From Gnetum montanum (Eukaryota; Streptophyta; Gnetopsida; Gnetales; Gnetaceae), in assembly GCA_015680685.1 (NCBI GenBank), contig MNCI01009293.1:310909-374908 (forward strand): a DNA stretch of 64,000 nucleotides, read 5' to 3'. Under the pieces are notes generated by a model. The model searched no databases and was not told where the DNA came from. It saw nothing but the letters and a program-made list of their open reading frames with translations. This document shows, one piece after another, positions 12,580 through 23,579 of the stretch. Every line of letters begins with the position of its first letter. The stretch's first letter is position 1. The position numbers and the translations under genes were made by a program.

Positions 12580-15450
12580 TTTTATCCTAGTGCAAGACTT
12601 TCTTTTGTGGATCCATGTGTAGTTGCTTGTTTGGATTAAAAAGGTTAGTACCTTAAGCAAGGACTTGTCGTTAGCTCCATTGGTGATTATGTGGTTGTGG
12701 TGAACTAATTCTGTAGGTTCATACCCTTGGTAATTTAAAATGCCATGTGGTTTAGTGACTTCCACATCAAGAACCTAGGGATCTGTGATGTTATCTTTGA
12801 TATGGATTGGTTTTCTCACTATGAGGATAGTTTGGATTGTTATTGTAAGATACTTTTATTGGTGATGGATGATGGTGTTTAGATGATGGTGCATACCAGA
12901 CCATGCAAGGTCAAGTTGGATCTTGTTTCTTTAAGATCTTTTTACCAGTTGTTGAGGAAAGCCCATTCTTGATTTACTATTTCTATCTTTGCTATTTCCT
13001 TATCTTAAGGGCTTGATCAAGTTTTTATTATTTGTGATTTTACCTCCAAGGTATGATATTGAGTGTGAGATTACTCTTCAACAGAAGGTAGAACCTATCT
13101 TAAAGTTTCCACATAGGATGTCCCCTATTAACTTACCAAAACTAAAGATTTAGCTTTAGGAGTTGCTTGATAAGGGCTTGATTCATCCAAATGTGTCTCA
13201 TTAGGGTGCTCCTATCCTCTTTGTGAAGAAGAATGATGGTAGTATGAGGCTATCCATTAATTACCGGCAATTGAACTAGGTGATGGTAAAGAACAAGTAT
13301 GTGCTACTAGACATTGATGATTTGTTTGAGTAATTGAAGAAAGCTTGGGTATTCTCTAAGATTGATCTAAAGCTAGGGTACCACCAAGATCACATCAAGG
13401 AGGAGGATGTCCCCAATATATCCTTCAAGACATGGTATGGAAATTATGAATTCTTAATGTTGCCATTTGGACTTACTAATGCTCTTGCAATATTCATGCC
13501 TCTTATGAAAAATGTCATGAGCCATTACCTAGATCAGTTTTTTATCATGTTCATTAATGATATTTTGATGTATTCTTCATCTAAGGAGTTGCATGAGCAG
13601 CATCTAAGGATCATCTTGCAAAATCTTAGAGAACATCAATTGTTTACCAAATCCTCCAATTATTTTCTTTTTCTAGCATTGAGAGATTTAGTTTTGGGAA
13701 TATGTTCTTTCAAAAGTTAGTATAGCAATGCATCCCAATAAAATATTATTTATTAAGGATTGGCCTATGTCCAAGGATCTTGGTGAAGTTCATAGTTCTT
13801 TTGGGTTTGCAAGCTATTATAGGAGATTTGTTAAAAACTTCTCTTGCATTGCTTCATCCCTCACGAAGTTTTTGCAAAAGGATTTTGGTTTCTTATGGAG
13901 CTTACGTTGTCAAGCTACCTTTAATAAAATCAAAGGTAGACTAATCTCAACTCTTTTTTTGGTCTCACCTACCCTAGGTAAGCCTATTGACATTTTATGG
14001 ATGCTTCAAGAGAAGGTTATGGATGTGTCATTATGCAAGAGGAAAAAGTGATAGCCTATGCCTCATGATAATTTAAGCTTTATACCCTACTGATGAATTG
14101 GAGTTGGGAGTGGTTGTATTTGCTTTGAATATTTGGTGTCATTACTTATTCAAGGAGTGATTGAATATTTTGGATGGATCACAAGGAATTATAGTATTTG
14201 ATGAGTCAGCCACAATTCAACCTTCACCAAAGGATGTGGTGAGAAATCTTGGCTCATTTTGATTTCATCATGCAGTATTGAATAGGTAGAAGTAATGTGG
14301 TTGTATATGCTTTGATCCATGTGATTAGTAAGATAAATAGCTTGGTGATCTAGTCAAAGATGATAAGATTCATGAGGCGCAACAACATGATTCTTGGTTT
14401 GAGGAGCTAAAGCATTCCAATGATGCTATCATGATAGTGGATGCACTTGTGTTGCTTCATCATAAGAATCCAGTGTGTGTGCCTAGTTCCTTGAGATAAT
14501 GTTTGTTACATGAAGCTCACCTTAGTAAGCTTCAAATGCATCTACACAACAATAAGATATACTAGATGCTAAATAGGTTGTACTAGTGGCTAGGCATGAA
14601 GAAGCAAGTTGAAGAATTTATGGCTAAATGTATAATTTGTCAATATGTTAAACTTAAACACCAAAAACCATGTGGCTACTTATACCCTCACATTATTCTA
14701 GAGTGGAAGTGAAAGATGATTAGAATGGATTGCATTACCAATTTACCTCATACTAGTAGTAGAAATGATGTCATTCTTGTTGTGGTGGACTTGTTAACTA
14801 AGTTAGTGCATTTCCTAGCTAGAAAGAGTTCAACTAGCATAGAGGATGTTGTATAGATGTTTATCTATGAGATTGTACAATTGCATGCCATTCTTGCCAA
14901 ATTTACTTCTTGATTTTGATATGCATTCATGGACAGCTTGCACTAGGTTAAACATGAGTTTAGTCTATCATCTGCAAACTAATGGCTAGGTAGAGAAAGT
15001 TAACCAAGTATTGGAGGACATGCTTTAGTCTTCCACCTTGTAGTCTACAAATAATTGGAATAATCTTTTACCATTGGTAAAGTTTGATTACAACAATAGT
15101 TAATAGGCTAGTTTGAAGGTAGTACCATACAAATTCTTATATGGATGACCTGGCAAGACTCCCTTGTATTGGAATACAATTGAAGATAGGTAGCACATCA
15201 GTTCAGATATTATGCTAAGAATGACAAGGTAGATTAGAGAGATTTGTGAAAGGTTGAGGACAACCCAGGATTGTCAAGTAAGTTATGCAAACCAAAAAAG
15301 GAGGCTTCTTGAATTTACTATTGGTGACAAGGTGTTTGTTCAAATTTTTTCACTAAAAGGCTTGATGCATTTCAATCAAAAAGGTAACCTTGCACCTCAT
15401 TTTATTGGTCCATTTGATATCCTTCAATGCATAGGATAGGTTGCACACCA
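12580..15450 (+). pseudogene. Decayed pol of chromovirus G
   Basis: In order: a protease tail (DVIFDMDWF near 12790), reverse transcriptase (about 13080-14050), RNase H (about 14000-14340) and integrase (about 14430-15440). The longest open piece (13334-13720, 128 codons) reads FSKIDLKLGYHQ, then MLPFGLTNA, then a mutated catalytic box FINDI where the family has YIDDI. The next piece (13728-14051) has SYYRRFVKNFS. The integrase has MDCITNLP and IEDVV with stops; its C-terminal part (15254-15439) has SYANQKRRLLEF and GPFDIL, typical of Tekay/Del chromoviruses. The Asp to Asn change and many stops show that it is inactive. Confidence 0.88.
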
Positions 15451-15553
15451 TGTTTTTCTACCTTCATAGCTTTCCAACATGCATGATATGTTTCAAGTCT
15501 CCATGCTATGGAAGTATATACACGATGATAGTCATGTTGTTGATTAGACTAAG

Positions 15554-15751
15554 ATGCAACTCCAGGCATATGTCTCATGCATAGAACTTTCCATTAGGAC
15601 CTTGGATCAAATGAAGCACCATTTGTGTAGTAGGATAGTGCCTATGGTAAAGGTTTTGTGGAATCATCATGATTCACAGGACGCTGCTTGGAATCTTAAG
15701 TGTGATTTACATTCTTCCTATCATGAAATCTTCTACAACGAAGATTCTTAA
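15554..15751 (+). pseudogene. Chromodomain at the end of chromovirus G integrase
   Basis: The frame carries IVPMVKVLWNHHDSQDAAW followed by HSSYHEIF. This matches the C-terminal chromodomain of Tekay/Del integrases (VKVxWxNH, then EExTW, then a YPHLF-like end). In active relatives this domain steers integration toward heterochromatin. It is separated by stops from the integrase core. It marks the element as a chromovirus, unlike A, B, C and F. Confidence 0.8.
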
Positions 15752-15762
15752 GAGGGGAAGGA
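15751..15762 (+). other. Polypurine tract of chromovirus G
   Basis: AGAGGGGAAGGA lies directly before TGTAACAA, the start of the 3' LTR. It would prime second-strand DNA synthesis and fixes the LTR start at 15763. Confidence 0.8.
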
Positions 15763-15817
15763 TGTAACAACTTATATTATTAGGAATCCTTGGTGATAAT
15801 TCATGTTCTAACACACT

Positions 15818-15897
15818 TTGATATCGAATACCCGATATTGGATCTACAACATCAAATATCCAATGTCGAAGCCTAGGACACAATGTCAGATATCTGA
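15818..15897 (+). promoter_or_regulatory. Phased 10-bp site array in the solo LTR (6 sites)
   Basis: Six 10-bp sites with five exact 4-bp spacers fill 80 bp: TTGATATCGA, CCGATATTGG, ACAACATCAA, CCAATGTCGA, TAGGACACAA and AGATATCTGA. At least three keep the GATATC-like palindrome; others are eroded. The TATA box begins 23 bp after the array. Confidence 0.8.
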
Positions 15898-15919
15898 TAT
15901 CATGGAGTATACACAAGCC

Positions 15920-15927
15920 TATAAATA
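15920..15927 (+). promoter_or_regulatory. TATA box of the solo LTR
   Basis: TATAAATA downstream of the site array, in the same place as in the LTRs of A, C and F. Confidence 0.7.
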
Positions 15928-17277
15928 TAGCATTTGGACTCATGACTTTGAGATATTTTTTCATAGTTTTTCATAGAGTAGAAAAGCACTTGTAGTTTAT
16001 TTTCTCCAAAGTTAGAATATTTTCAAAGTGCCTGCAACAGGAGTGTAAGTGGGTACAGATCTTTGTTTGAACACTAATGTACCTAAGCACAATAGAGTGA
16101 TGGGAATAAAAATGAGCCTTTTTGATAATCCTTGCAACACTGAGAATAGATTAATATTTTCTTTAATGCACTTTACTTTCATGCACTTTACTTTAATGCA
16201 TTTAAATTAAGCAATTAATTTATAGTTGTTAATGAACACAAGCATAACCACTTCAAGCATACATATAGTGTTTGGTAACCCAGCAATGCTTAGCATTTGG
16301 TAGCCCAGGAGTGCTATATGTGTTTAGGATATGTCCAGGAAAATGAGATTGGTACTTATGTTAGGCTAGCTAGGTAGTGAATGAATTAGTCCTTAAATTA
16401 CTCTACCTTTCATTCTTGTTGTAGGTGACTAAACTTATAAAACATAAAATGAGAAAAATCATGTACCTCAATTACACTTAAACCATACCATTGAGCTTCA
16501 CAAGTGTACTTGGGAAGACAACAAACATTCTCAACATCCATTTCACTTCCTAGAGGAACTAGTGCACTGGAGAATTATAGGTCCATGGAATTCGACCGGA
16601 TCATGCATAAACAACTTAGTGATTCATATGGTTTGGCATAGGGATACCTTGCCGCTCATCACTTGGTATGTTGATTTTTGCAAAGACTGTTGTGCTTGCA
16701 CTTGTATGTTTACATGTTTGCTAGTTAAGCACACTTTACACATTATGATGATGATGTGATCTTTGGGTTTTCTAGATTCTTGGTTAATGTTATGTAAATC
16801 TAAATATTTAATTTTACATATATATTTTTTTATCACCATATAGCTTTTGTGCACTGATCCTATTGATGAGTCTAGCAAGATTTCATGAGGTTTGATTGGG
16901 AGCATTGCATGGCTTATGATTGTATGTTCATTTAATTACTAGTAATAAATTATTCTAGAATGCATGGAATGTGCTAGTAGATATGTCATAGATAGCTCTT
17001 ATATGTTAGCATGTGTACTATATATAAATATATTTTTGAATTTATTTATTTTAGACTTAACATACTCATCTTTGTTGGGAGGTTATAGATTATATTCTTA
17101 GCATTGTAGATTTTTATGGCATTTTTCTTTCTTAATGGTTGTGTTATGAGAGAGAGTTACATGAGTAGGAGAAGAAGTTATGTTTAGGATGGAAAAAAAA
17201 GGTTTTTGGTAGTTTTCTTTTGATTTTTGTGGAAGTTTTAACAATTGGTATTTAATGAAACATCAATAAGATGTGTT

Positions 17278-17362
17278 TTGTTGACACATGTCCATCAACA
17301 CAACCTCATTGATGTATCTTGTCAACGCATGCTAGGATGAATTGATGTAGGTACATTGATGC
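17278..17362 (+). promoter_or_regulatory. Phased 10-bp site array, 5' LTR of element B (6 sites)
   Basis: Sites TTGTTGACAC, CCATCAACAC, TCATTGATGT, TTGTCAACGC, GAATTGATGT and ACATTGATGC. Spacers are 4, 4, 3, 10 and 4 bp. The core is TTGATG or its complement CATCAA. The 10-bp spacer ATGCTAGGAT is identical to the one in the 3' LTR array, which has five sites. Confidence 0.75.
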
Positions 17363-18879
17363 TAATGTATTCATCACCTATATAAATGCACTCATCCCTC
17401 ACATTTATGGAACCTTTTGATCTTAGTCTTAGCTGAAATCTTGCAATTTCTTCCTTTGAAAGTTAGAATAGTTCTTCTCTAAGTGCCTATAGCATGAATA
17501 TATAAGATTGTACAAAATTTTATTTAAGTGCTCATGTACCTAGACACATTAGCATAATTGGTAATAAAATCAAGATTTCCTACATCCATTGCAGCACTTA
17601 GACTAGTTTATTATTTATTTTCAGTACTTTTACTTTTGTTGTCACATCTCCACCATGGTTATGGAATAGTAATTATTCTTGGAAGGCTCTTAAAATAATA
17701 AAGTTATGATATTTTGGTTTCATAAAATTCATATTTGAAGCTAGCCCAATATCAACTATAAGAAAAGGTATTAAGGGTAATATTCCAAAACAATGTTAGA
17801 GGAAATTAAGCGATATACGCAAGGGATGTATTCAAGATAGGTATATTATATTGGTAAAGATTATGAGGAAATTTAAAAATTTAAAAATAAAAATCCAAAG
17901 TTTTAACAATGGTGCCCATCAAAATACTTAAGTTGTTAAAAACCATAACCATGTCATGGGACCTGGTACTAGTTTGAATTATCAGCATTGAATGGTCTCC
18001 AATGGCATAGGCTTTCAGGATCAAACCCTTATTTTTGCCAAAAGGTAATGTGGTAGAGGCAGCCAAATCCAAGGCTAGAAATGCAACAGTTAACCATAAG
18101 CATCATAAACAGTCCATAGGATTATCCCATATAGTATACCCTCATCAATTCCACCTGTAATGATAGCTGCATCTAAACCAATGAGGTCATGAAATAAGCA
18201 CCACAGTAAGCACAGGGCAGGCACACGAGTATTTCTAGTAGTTCTGGAACTACCAAGGCACAATGCAACAATCTGCAAAAACCCTTACCTCTACATATCG
18301 AGCACATGGATGACCTACTGAGCATGGAAGAAGTAGAGACAGCAACGATAGGCACACTAACCCTAAGTGACACTAGCAAAGATAGTCATAGTAACCAAAA
18401 ACACAACCATGAAAGCTTGTCATGCAAAGATGTGAGAATGGCCACCAAGAAAGAAGGTATGTAGGACACAAAGGTTACCACACATTGGTCATGAAACCCC
18501 ATTTTGCAAAGATCATGTTCATAATTCCATTGTTGAGCATTGCAAGCACAGGGCAATGTACGTGGCATTGAATTTCAATGAACTTGTGGGATGTAACACA
18601 TGATTGCAGGCTGATGTCGTGCTCCCAAATTTTTTCAACTACACAATGGTTTCAAATGATTTTATTATCTGACATATTTTTAACCACATAAAATATCATA
18701 TAAAATTTAAATTAAAACCCCTATTATGAGAAGAAGCCAATTTTGACATAATAGCATTAATATTGAGGGGTATAATAATTTCATTCTATATGATATTTTA
18801 TCTAAAGATTATAAAGAAGAGGTTTAATGGACATTTGATAAACATAGCTATATTTTCTACAACATTGACACTCTGCATG

Positions 18880-19105
18880 GGAAGTTATAACCTCCTATGG
18901 AAGCTATAACTTGTTTTCCTTGATATTTGTGGAGTTGTGATTACCAAGAGGAAACTTTCCGACTATGGCATAAATTTTTTATTAATTTTTATAACCTCCC
19001 ACAGCAATCTCCATAATATTTATTGCCAAGAAAACACTTGACAACCATAGCTGAAATGTCTAATAACTCCCTTTGGAAGTTATAACCTCTAGGATGGTTA
19101 TGAAT
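18880..19105. promoter_or_regulatory. Cluster of GTTATAAC palindromes in the family E LTR
   Basis: GAAGTTATAACCTCC, GAAGCTATAACTTG, TTTATAACCTCC, TAATAACTCC, GAAGTTATAACCTC and GGTTATGA recur, some about 18-19 bp apart. It looks like another degenerate palindromic site cluster in an LTR, but without the strict 14/20-bp lattice. Confidence 0.4.
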
Positions 19106-20253
19106 TAATACCCCTAGATATTTGTAAAACCCTTAACCTTTCATGATTATTGTAACTACCATAAGGCTTCAAGGGTAAAATTTAAAAAGGACGCATAGGA
19201 AAAAAATGAAGAATTTGGAAAGAAAATTAAATATTATTTGTAAGATGGCTTGCTATAGACATCAATTTAGCTACTTTATTTTAATCCTATGAGTTCATTC
19301 CTTTCCATTTTTTTAGTTACTTAGCTAATGGTTTAGATAGTATCATGCTTGGCATTTAATTTTGGAATTTGTACCAAGCTTGCATTTATAGCTCTATTTT
19401 TGCACAATATTAGACTCCTATTAAGTTTTTCCATAGAAGAGCTTATGTTGTTAAAAATCCTCAAGAGTAATTTAATGGTAATGTCTTAAAGAAATTGCCT
19501 ATTTTGAGCATAGATAATCTAGAAAAATCTTTGGTATTTTAAAAGGACTAAAATAGCTTTGTTATTTTAAAGTGTATTTCCTTAGTATTTCAATCCAGAA
19601 ATTTTCAAATTTTTGAAGGCTCTGTTAAATGCATTCTTTGACAACTATTAGCTAGCCAAAATAGGGACTCGTACTTTGTTGTTTATGTAGCAATTTTTGG
19701 TAGTATAATAAGATTGTCTTTATGAAATTACTTATTGGGCTCAAAAGGTTTGAACAATTCGTAGTTACTGAATTATAAATAGCTTTATTGTGAAGTGTTT
19801 TCTTGTGTTAACTTATCTTACTTAAATATTTGAGATTTCAAGAAAATCTACTTTCTTTTCTTTCTCTTTCTAAGTCCATTAAATCTTGCTCTATTTCTAG
19901 TTTTCTTGTGGAGCTTTCTCTCTAGGAAAAATGAGTAGATTGGAAAAATTTTGCTCAAAATTTTTTGCAAAATTTTATTTTTACAAGTATCATACCATAG
20001 GAACCATATAAACTAAGTGATTGAACAAAATAGGAATCTCTAACAACTCACAATATTTGACAAAGATAGTTGAGTCTTTAATATTAAAGCTAATTATAGG
20101 TATATACAAAACCCAACCATTTCAACATTCATAGTAGCAAACACATACTCACGTTCAGTTCATTTCATAGCTACTAAGTTTATTTGGAGGTATTTGGTCC
20201 TTGGTGTTGCCAAAGACTAGTAAGCACCTAAATACTATTTGAAGAACACCTTT

Positions 20254-20280
20254 GATCTCGTGACTCCCAAGGTCACGAGA
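20254..20280. other. Inverted repeat in the family E LTR, absent from the 63.6-kb copy
   Basis: TCTCGTGAC and GTCACGAGA are perfect 9-bp arms around a 7-bp loop. The sister LTR at 63578 lacks this stretch between CCAACGAGTG and ATTTAGG, so it is a copy-specific insertion or an expanded segment near the LTR start. Confidence 0.6.
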
Positions 20281-20309
20281 CTATGAGGCCACCTCACTAT
20301 TGGCAGTCT

Positions 20310-20403
20310 GATCCCAAATGATCACCAACAACTTTATACATGATTTACTTTTATGNCGATCCCAAATGATCACCAACAACTTTATACATGATTTACTTTT
20401 ATG
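20310..20403. other. Exact 46-bp duplication around a single N (assembly artefact)
   Basis: Bases 20310-20355 and 20358-20403 are identical over 46 bp, separated by N at 20356 and one base. The duplicated segment spans the end of the solo LTR and its target site. An unmerged contig overlap explains it better than biology. Confidence 0.85.
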
Positions 20404-20881
20404 TTCTTAAGTAATTAATATAATTAATCATAACCATGTGAGTATGATCACTTCAAGCATAATTTATTAATTCTTGGTAATTATAGCAATGGATACTTGA
20501 TATTCCCACTAGTATACACTTGGTAATCCAATAGCATTAATATAAGTTCAAAATGTGTACAAAAAGTGGGAATGGATACTCTACATTAGGATAGTTAAGA
20601 AATTAGTTAATTAATTTAATCCTAAATCTTCATTACATTAGTAATTAATTAGGAGAAAAATATATAATTATAAAAATAAACATTTTATGCCTTAACCACA
20701 TTTAACCATACACACAATTAAAACACAAGTGTAAATTAAGAAGACAACAACTTGCAAGTACACAATTTCTATTTAGGGATATTGGCAACTTAGGTAACTA
20801 AGTCTATGGAATTTAACTATATTGCTAGTGAATGCTTGTGATTCATATGGTTGGGTGCAGGGGATACCTGCCACTTATCAT

Positions 20882-20899
20882 TGATGTCGATTTCAAGGA
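20882..20899 (+). other. Degraded primer-binding site of element B
   Basis: TGATGTCGATTTCAAGGA sits one base after the 5' LTR end and aligns with the tRNA-Asp-type site (TGGCGCCGTTGCCGGGGA) with several transitions. Confidence 0.65.
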
Positions 20900-21169
20900 T
20901 TTAGTCTAGCTAAGTGTGCTAAATATTATTAATTAGTGAATTCATATAAAAATCATTATAAAGAAAACACAATGAGATATCTTTCATATATAAAATAATA
21001 ACTCTAAAATCATCTCAAAGGCACACTTAATACATATTACTAATATAGCTTTTACTCGCAGGAATGAATCTCCATCACACACTAGTGAATCTAATCAACA
21101 ATAGGATAGGACTTGAAGGACTATCGGTGAGAGGCCTCAATAGCTAAGAGTGGCCTATGCCCATCCAGA

Positions 21170-23050
21170 CCCCTATTATCTAGATTTCACCTTCATCCTC
21201 ATTAGGATGAGCAATTATGTTGGAGGGATATGAAAGGCAACATTATGTTATCGTCTAACTACACTATTTCTGCCATGTTCATGGCCCAACTCATGAGACT
21301 AGCCATTAAAGCAACAAGGTCTAAGTATGAGACAATAGATCAAGCCTTCAGGGACTATCAACCTATTAAATCATAGCTATGAAAAGACAAACACATGAAG
21401 GCATGCTATGAAGCCTCCAAGGGCAAAATAATCTCAACACCATTGCTTCTATAGTTGTCGAAAGAGGGCAACAATTTCTTTTCAAGGCTCTCTCAATACA
21501 CAGATTCTCCTTTGTTTGTTGAGAAGAACACCCTTCACCAATGATTGTAGTCAACCTTCAAGAACTTTAGTGAGGAAAGGACATAGTCCAAGGCCCAAAG
21601 GAAATTAAAAGGTAGGTCTCCTAGTTGTTCATCCAAGAACAAGGAGAAAGATAAGAAGAAGGATAAGAAAAAGAAAAAGAACTAGACCAAGGACCATAGG
21701 AGAAGGACTACTAAGCACCATTCTCTTGGTCCTTTGACTTCTTCTCTTCATCAAATTCTAACAGGAGAAGTCATGGCAAAGCTAGAGATAGGGGTGATCA
21801 GGATCGAGATGGAGATGATAGGAGGTACCATCGTGATGATAGGAACTATGAGATAAGATAGAGAGAAAGAAGATTATCACCAAGAAAAGAGGCATAACAG
21901 AACTTATTAGAAGAGGCATGGCCATGATAGGGACCACCATGGATATGATGACTATGATGAACCATTTCTTGCCATTATAAATATGCTAAATGTTTTAGAA
22001 GTAGTTAGAATCCCACTAGGCATCAAAAGAATAGTAGGATCAAAAGGTTGGATAGGAATAGTATCCCCAAATTTGGAGGATATAATGCTAATCCAAAACA
22101 TCATTTACAAGCTTTCCATGATGCCTGTGCCTTATAGAACATTGAAAATAAATAGAAAAATTTAAAATTATTCCCAAGGATATTCATTAAAGAGGCAAAA
22201 AGCCAGTACTAGTCTTTGAAGTTAGAATCCATTTGTAGATGAAGTACCATGCTAGATTTTTTTAATGATAAGTACTAGACATACTCCCAAGTGTTTGACT
22301 TAAGGAAATAAATCCAAGGATGGAAGCAAGAAAATTATAAATCCTTGGATGTGGCCATGAGAATATATTATTTTCTTCTACACCAATGCCTACGCCATTA
22401 AAAGGAATAACTTCATGAATCATAGATGGGCTCCAAAACAAAATAAGAGAAACTATTTGGATTTACACCAAAGGGATACTTTCAAAGATGAGAGCCTATC
22501 ATATCCAAAGACTAATTGATTAGGTGACTAAGGAACAAGGAGTTAAAGAAAAGAGAAAGTGTAAAGGAGTATAATAGAAATTCCTTTATTCACAAGCAGG
22601 AGGTGTGTTTCTATGATTCCAAGAAGGAAGCACCATCAGATGAAGTGGTGTAGAGGAAAACCTTGCCGATCTAGAAATTTATTACTAAAACATTAGCTAA
22701 GGTGGATAAAATGTGAAACTCCTTAATGGAGAAGTTCCAAACTACTCTGAAAGTAGTAGAGAAGAAGATGGAGTAGGATAGCAGTAGAGATAGAAGGAGA
22801 TAGAAAGATGTAGGTAGGGAACAATATTAAAACAAAGGTAAGGCTGCAATGATTAATGAAGTTGTAGATTTAGGGATAGATGATGAAAAATATTCCATTT
22901 TCCAATATGAACATCCCAAGGGATATTACCCTATCGTGTCACATCTATAAGAATCTAGGATATATGCATGAAACCTAAAACTAGCAAGGAAGCAACCACC
23001 TAAAAGATTACATTATTCCCAAGGCAATTATAGGTATCAGTTCCACCAAA
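21170..23050 (+). pseudogene. Decayed gag of element B
   Basis: The N-terminal block starts near 21185 and is followed by a Lys/Asp/His/Arg-rich stretch (about 21600-21960, ending HGYDDYDEPFLA). The core from about 21980 corresponds to the gag of A at 31060. At about 22875-22940 the zinc knuckle is lost: its Cys positions have become Ser, Phe and Tyr around QYEHPKG. Stops are frequent. Confidence 0.7.
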
Positions 23051-23579
23051 CATAGTATTATCCAAGTGGAGTGTTGCCTCAACCTCAAGAGTAGTATTAG
23101 TAATCGCACAACCCATAGTCATAGGGGATGCCACCACTAAGGCAATAATATCCTTACTGACATCTGGACCCATATGAATATTATGCCCAGTAACCTATAT
23201 CTCCTTGTGGCTCTACAAGCCACACTTATTTTTCTCATGACTACTATCCTCTTGAATATAATTAAACTCCAATTCCAAAAGCTAAGTCACCCTCTACTTA
23301 TCCTCCTTCATATCCATCACCTAACACTACACCTTCTAACATCACTCCTTTCCCGCCTACACCATCGATGTAAGGAAAAATCTCATGATATCCATAACAA
23401 CATAATTCCATGAGGGTAGTAAACTTATAGTTGGATGATTATTTGAGTGGCTTTATGAATAAGCCTCAAAAGAGGGCTTTCTTTAGGCCACACAATCTAC
23501 AAAAATCCTTGCTAACATTCATGGTTACTAAATCTACATCCACTGCTTCTAGAAATATCTTTGAGCCTCCTTCAAGCCA

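Larger units (their letters stand above)
15794..16661 (+). repeat. Solo LTR of the A/F family
   Basis: This is an 868-bp LTR starting TGATAATT and ending CTCATCA, with a perfect 5-bp target-site duplication CTTGG (15789-15793 and 16662-16666) and no internal region. It was probably left by recombination between the two LTRs of a full element. It holds a 6-site array (15818-15897) and TATAAATA at 15920-15927. Confidence 0.93.
15763..17252 (+). repeat. 3' LTR of chromovirus G, first part, split by a solo LTR
   Basis: Bases 15763-15793 and 16667-17252 join cleanly if the solo LTR at 15794-16661 and one copy of CTTGG are removed. Element B then enters at 17253 with a GTATT duplication, so the host sequence resumes at 42507. 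No open frame is seen in 16667-17252. Confidence 0.7.
17637..20330 (-). repeat. 2.7-kb solo LTR of a second family (family E)
   Basis: It is bounded by TGTTGTCAC and CACCAACA, so it has TG..CA ends with TGTTG/CAACA inverted tips, and by a perfect target-site duplication ACTTT (17632-17636 and 20331-20335). Its last 450 bp, read on the minus strand, match the LTR starting at 63578. There is no internal region. Bases 17880-18580 are less AT-rich and hold several short minus-strand frames (60-68 codons) that I do not recognise. A cluster of GTTATAAC palindromes lies at 18880-19105. Confidence 0.88.
17253..20880 (+). repeat. 5' LTR of element B, split by a solo LTR
   Basis: About 880 bp once the inserted solo LTR, one ACTTT copy and the duplicated assembly segment are removed; the 3' LTR is 874 bp. 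It starts TAATGAAA (TG mutated to TA) and ends CACTTATCA, followed by a degraded primer site. The site array is at 17278-17362. Confidence 0.85.

Noticed and set aside
17880-18580. Host gene captured in the family E LTR
   Set aside because: The region is less AT-rich and has several minus-strand frames of 60-68 codons, but none matches a family I know and they do not join into one frame.
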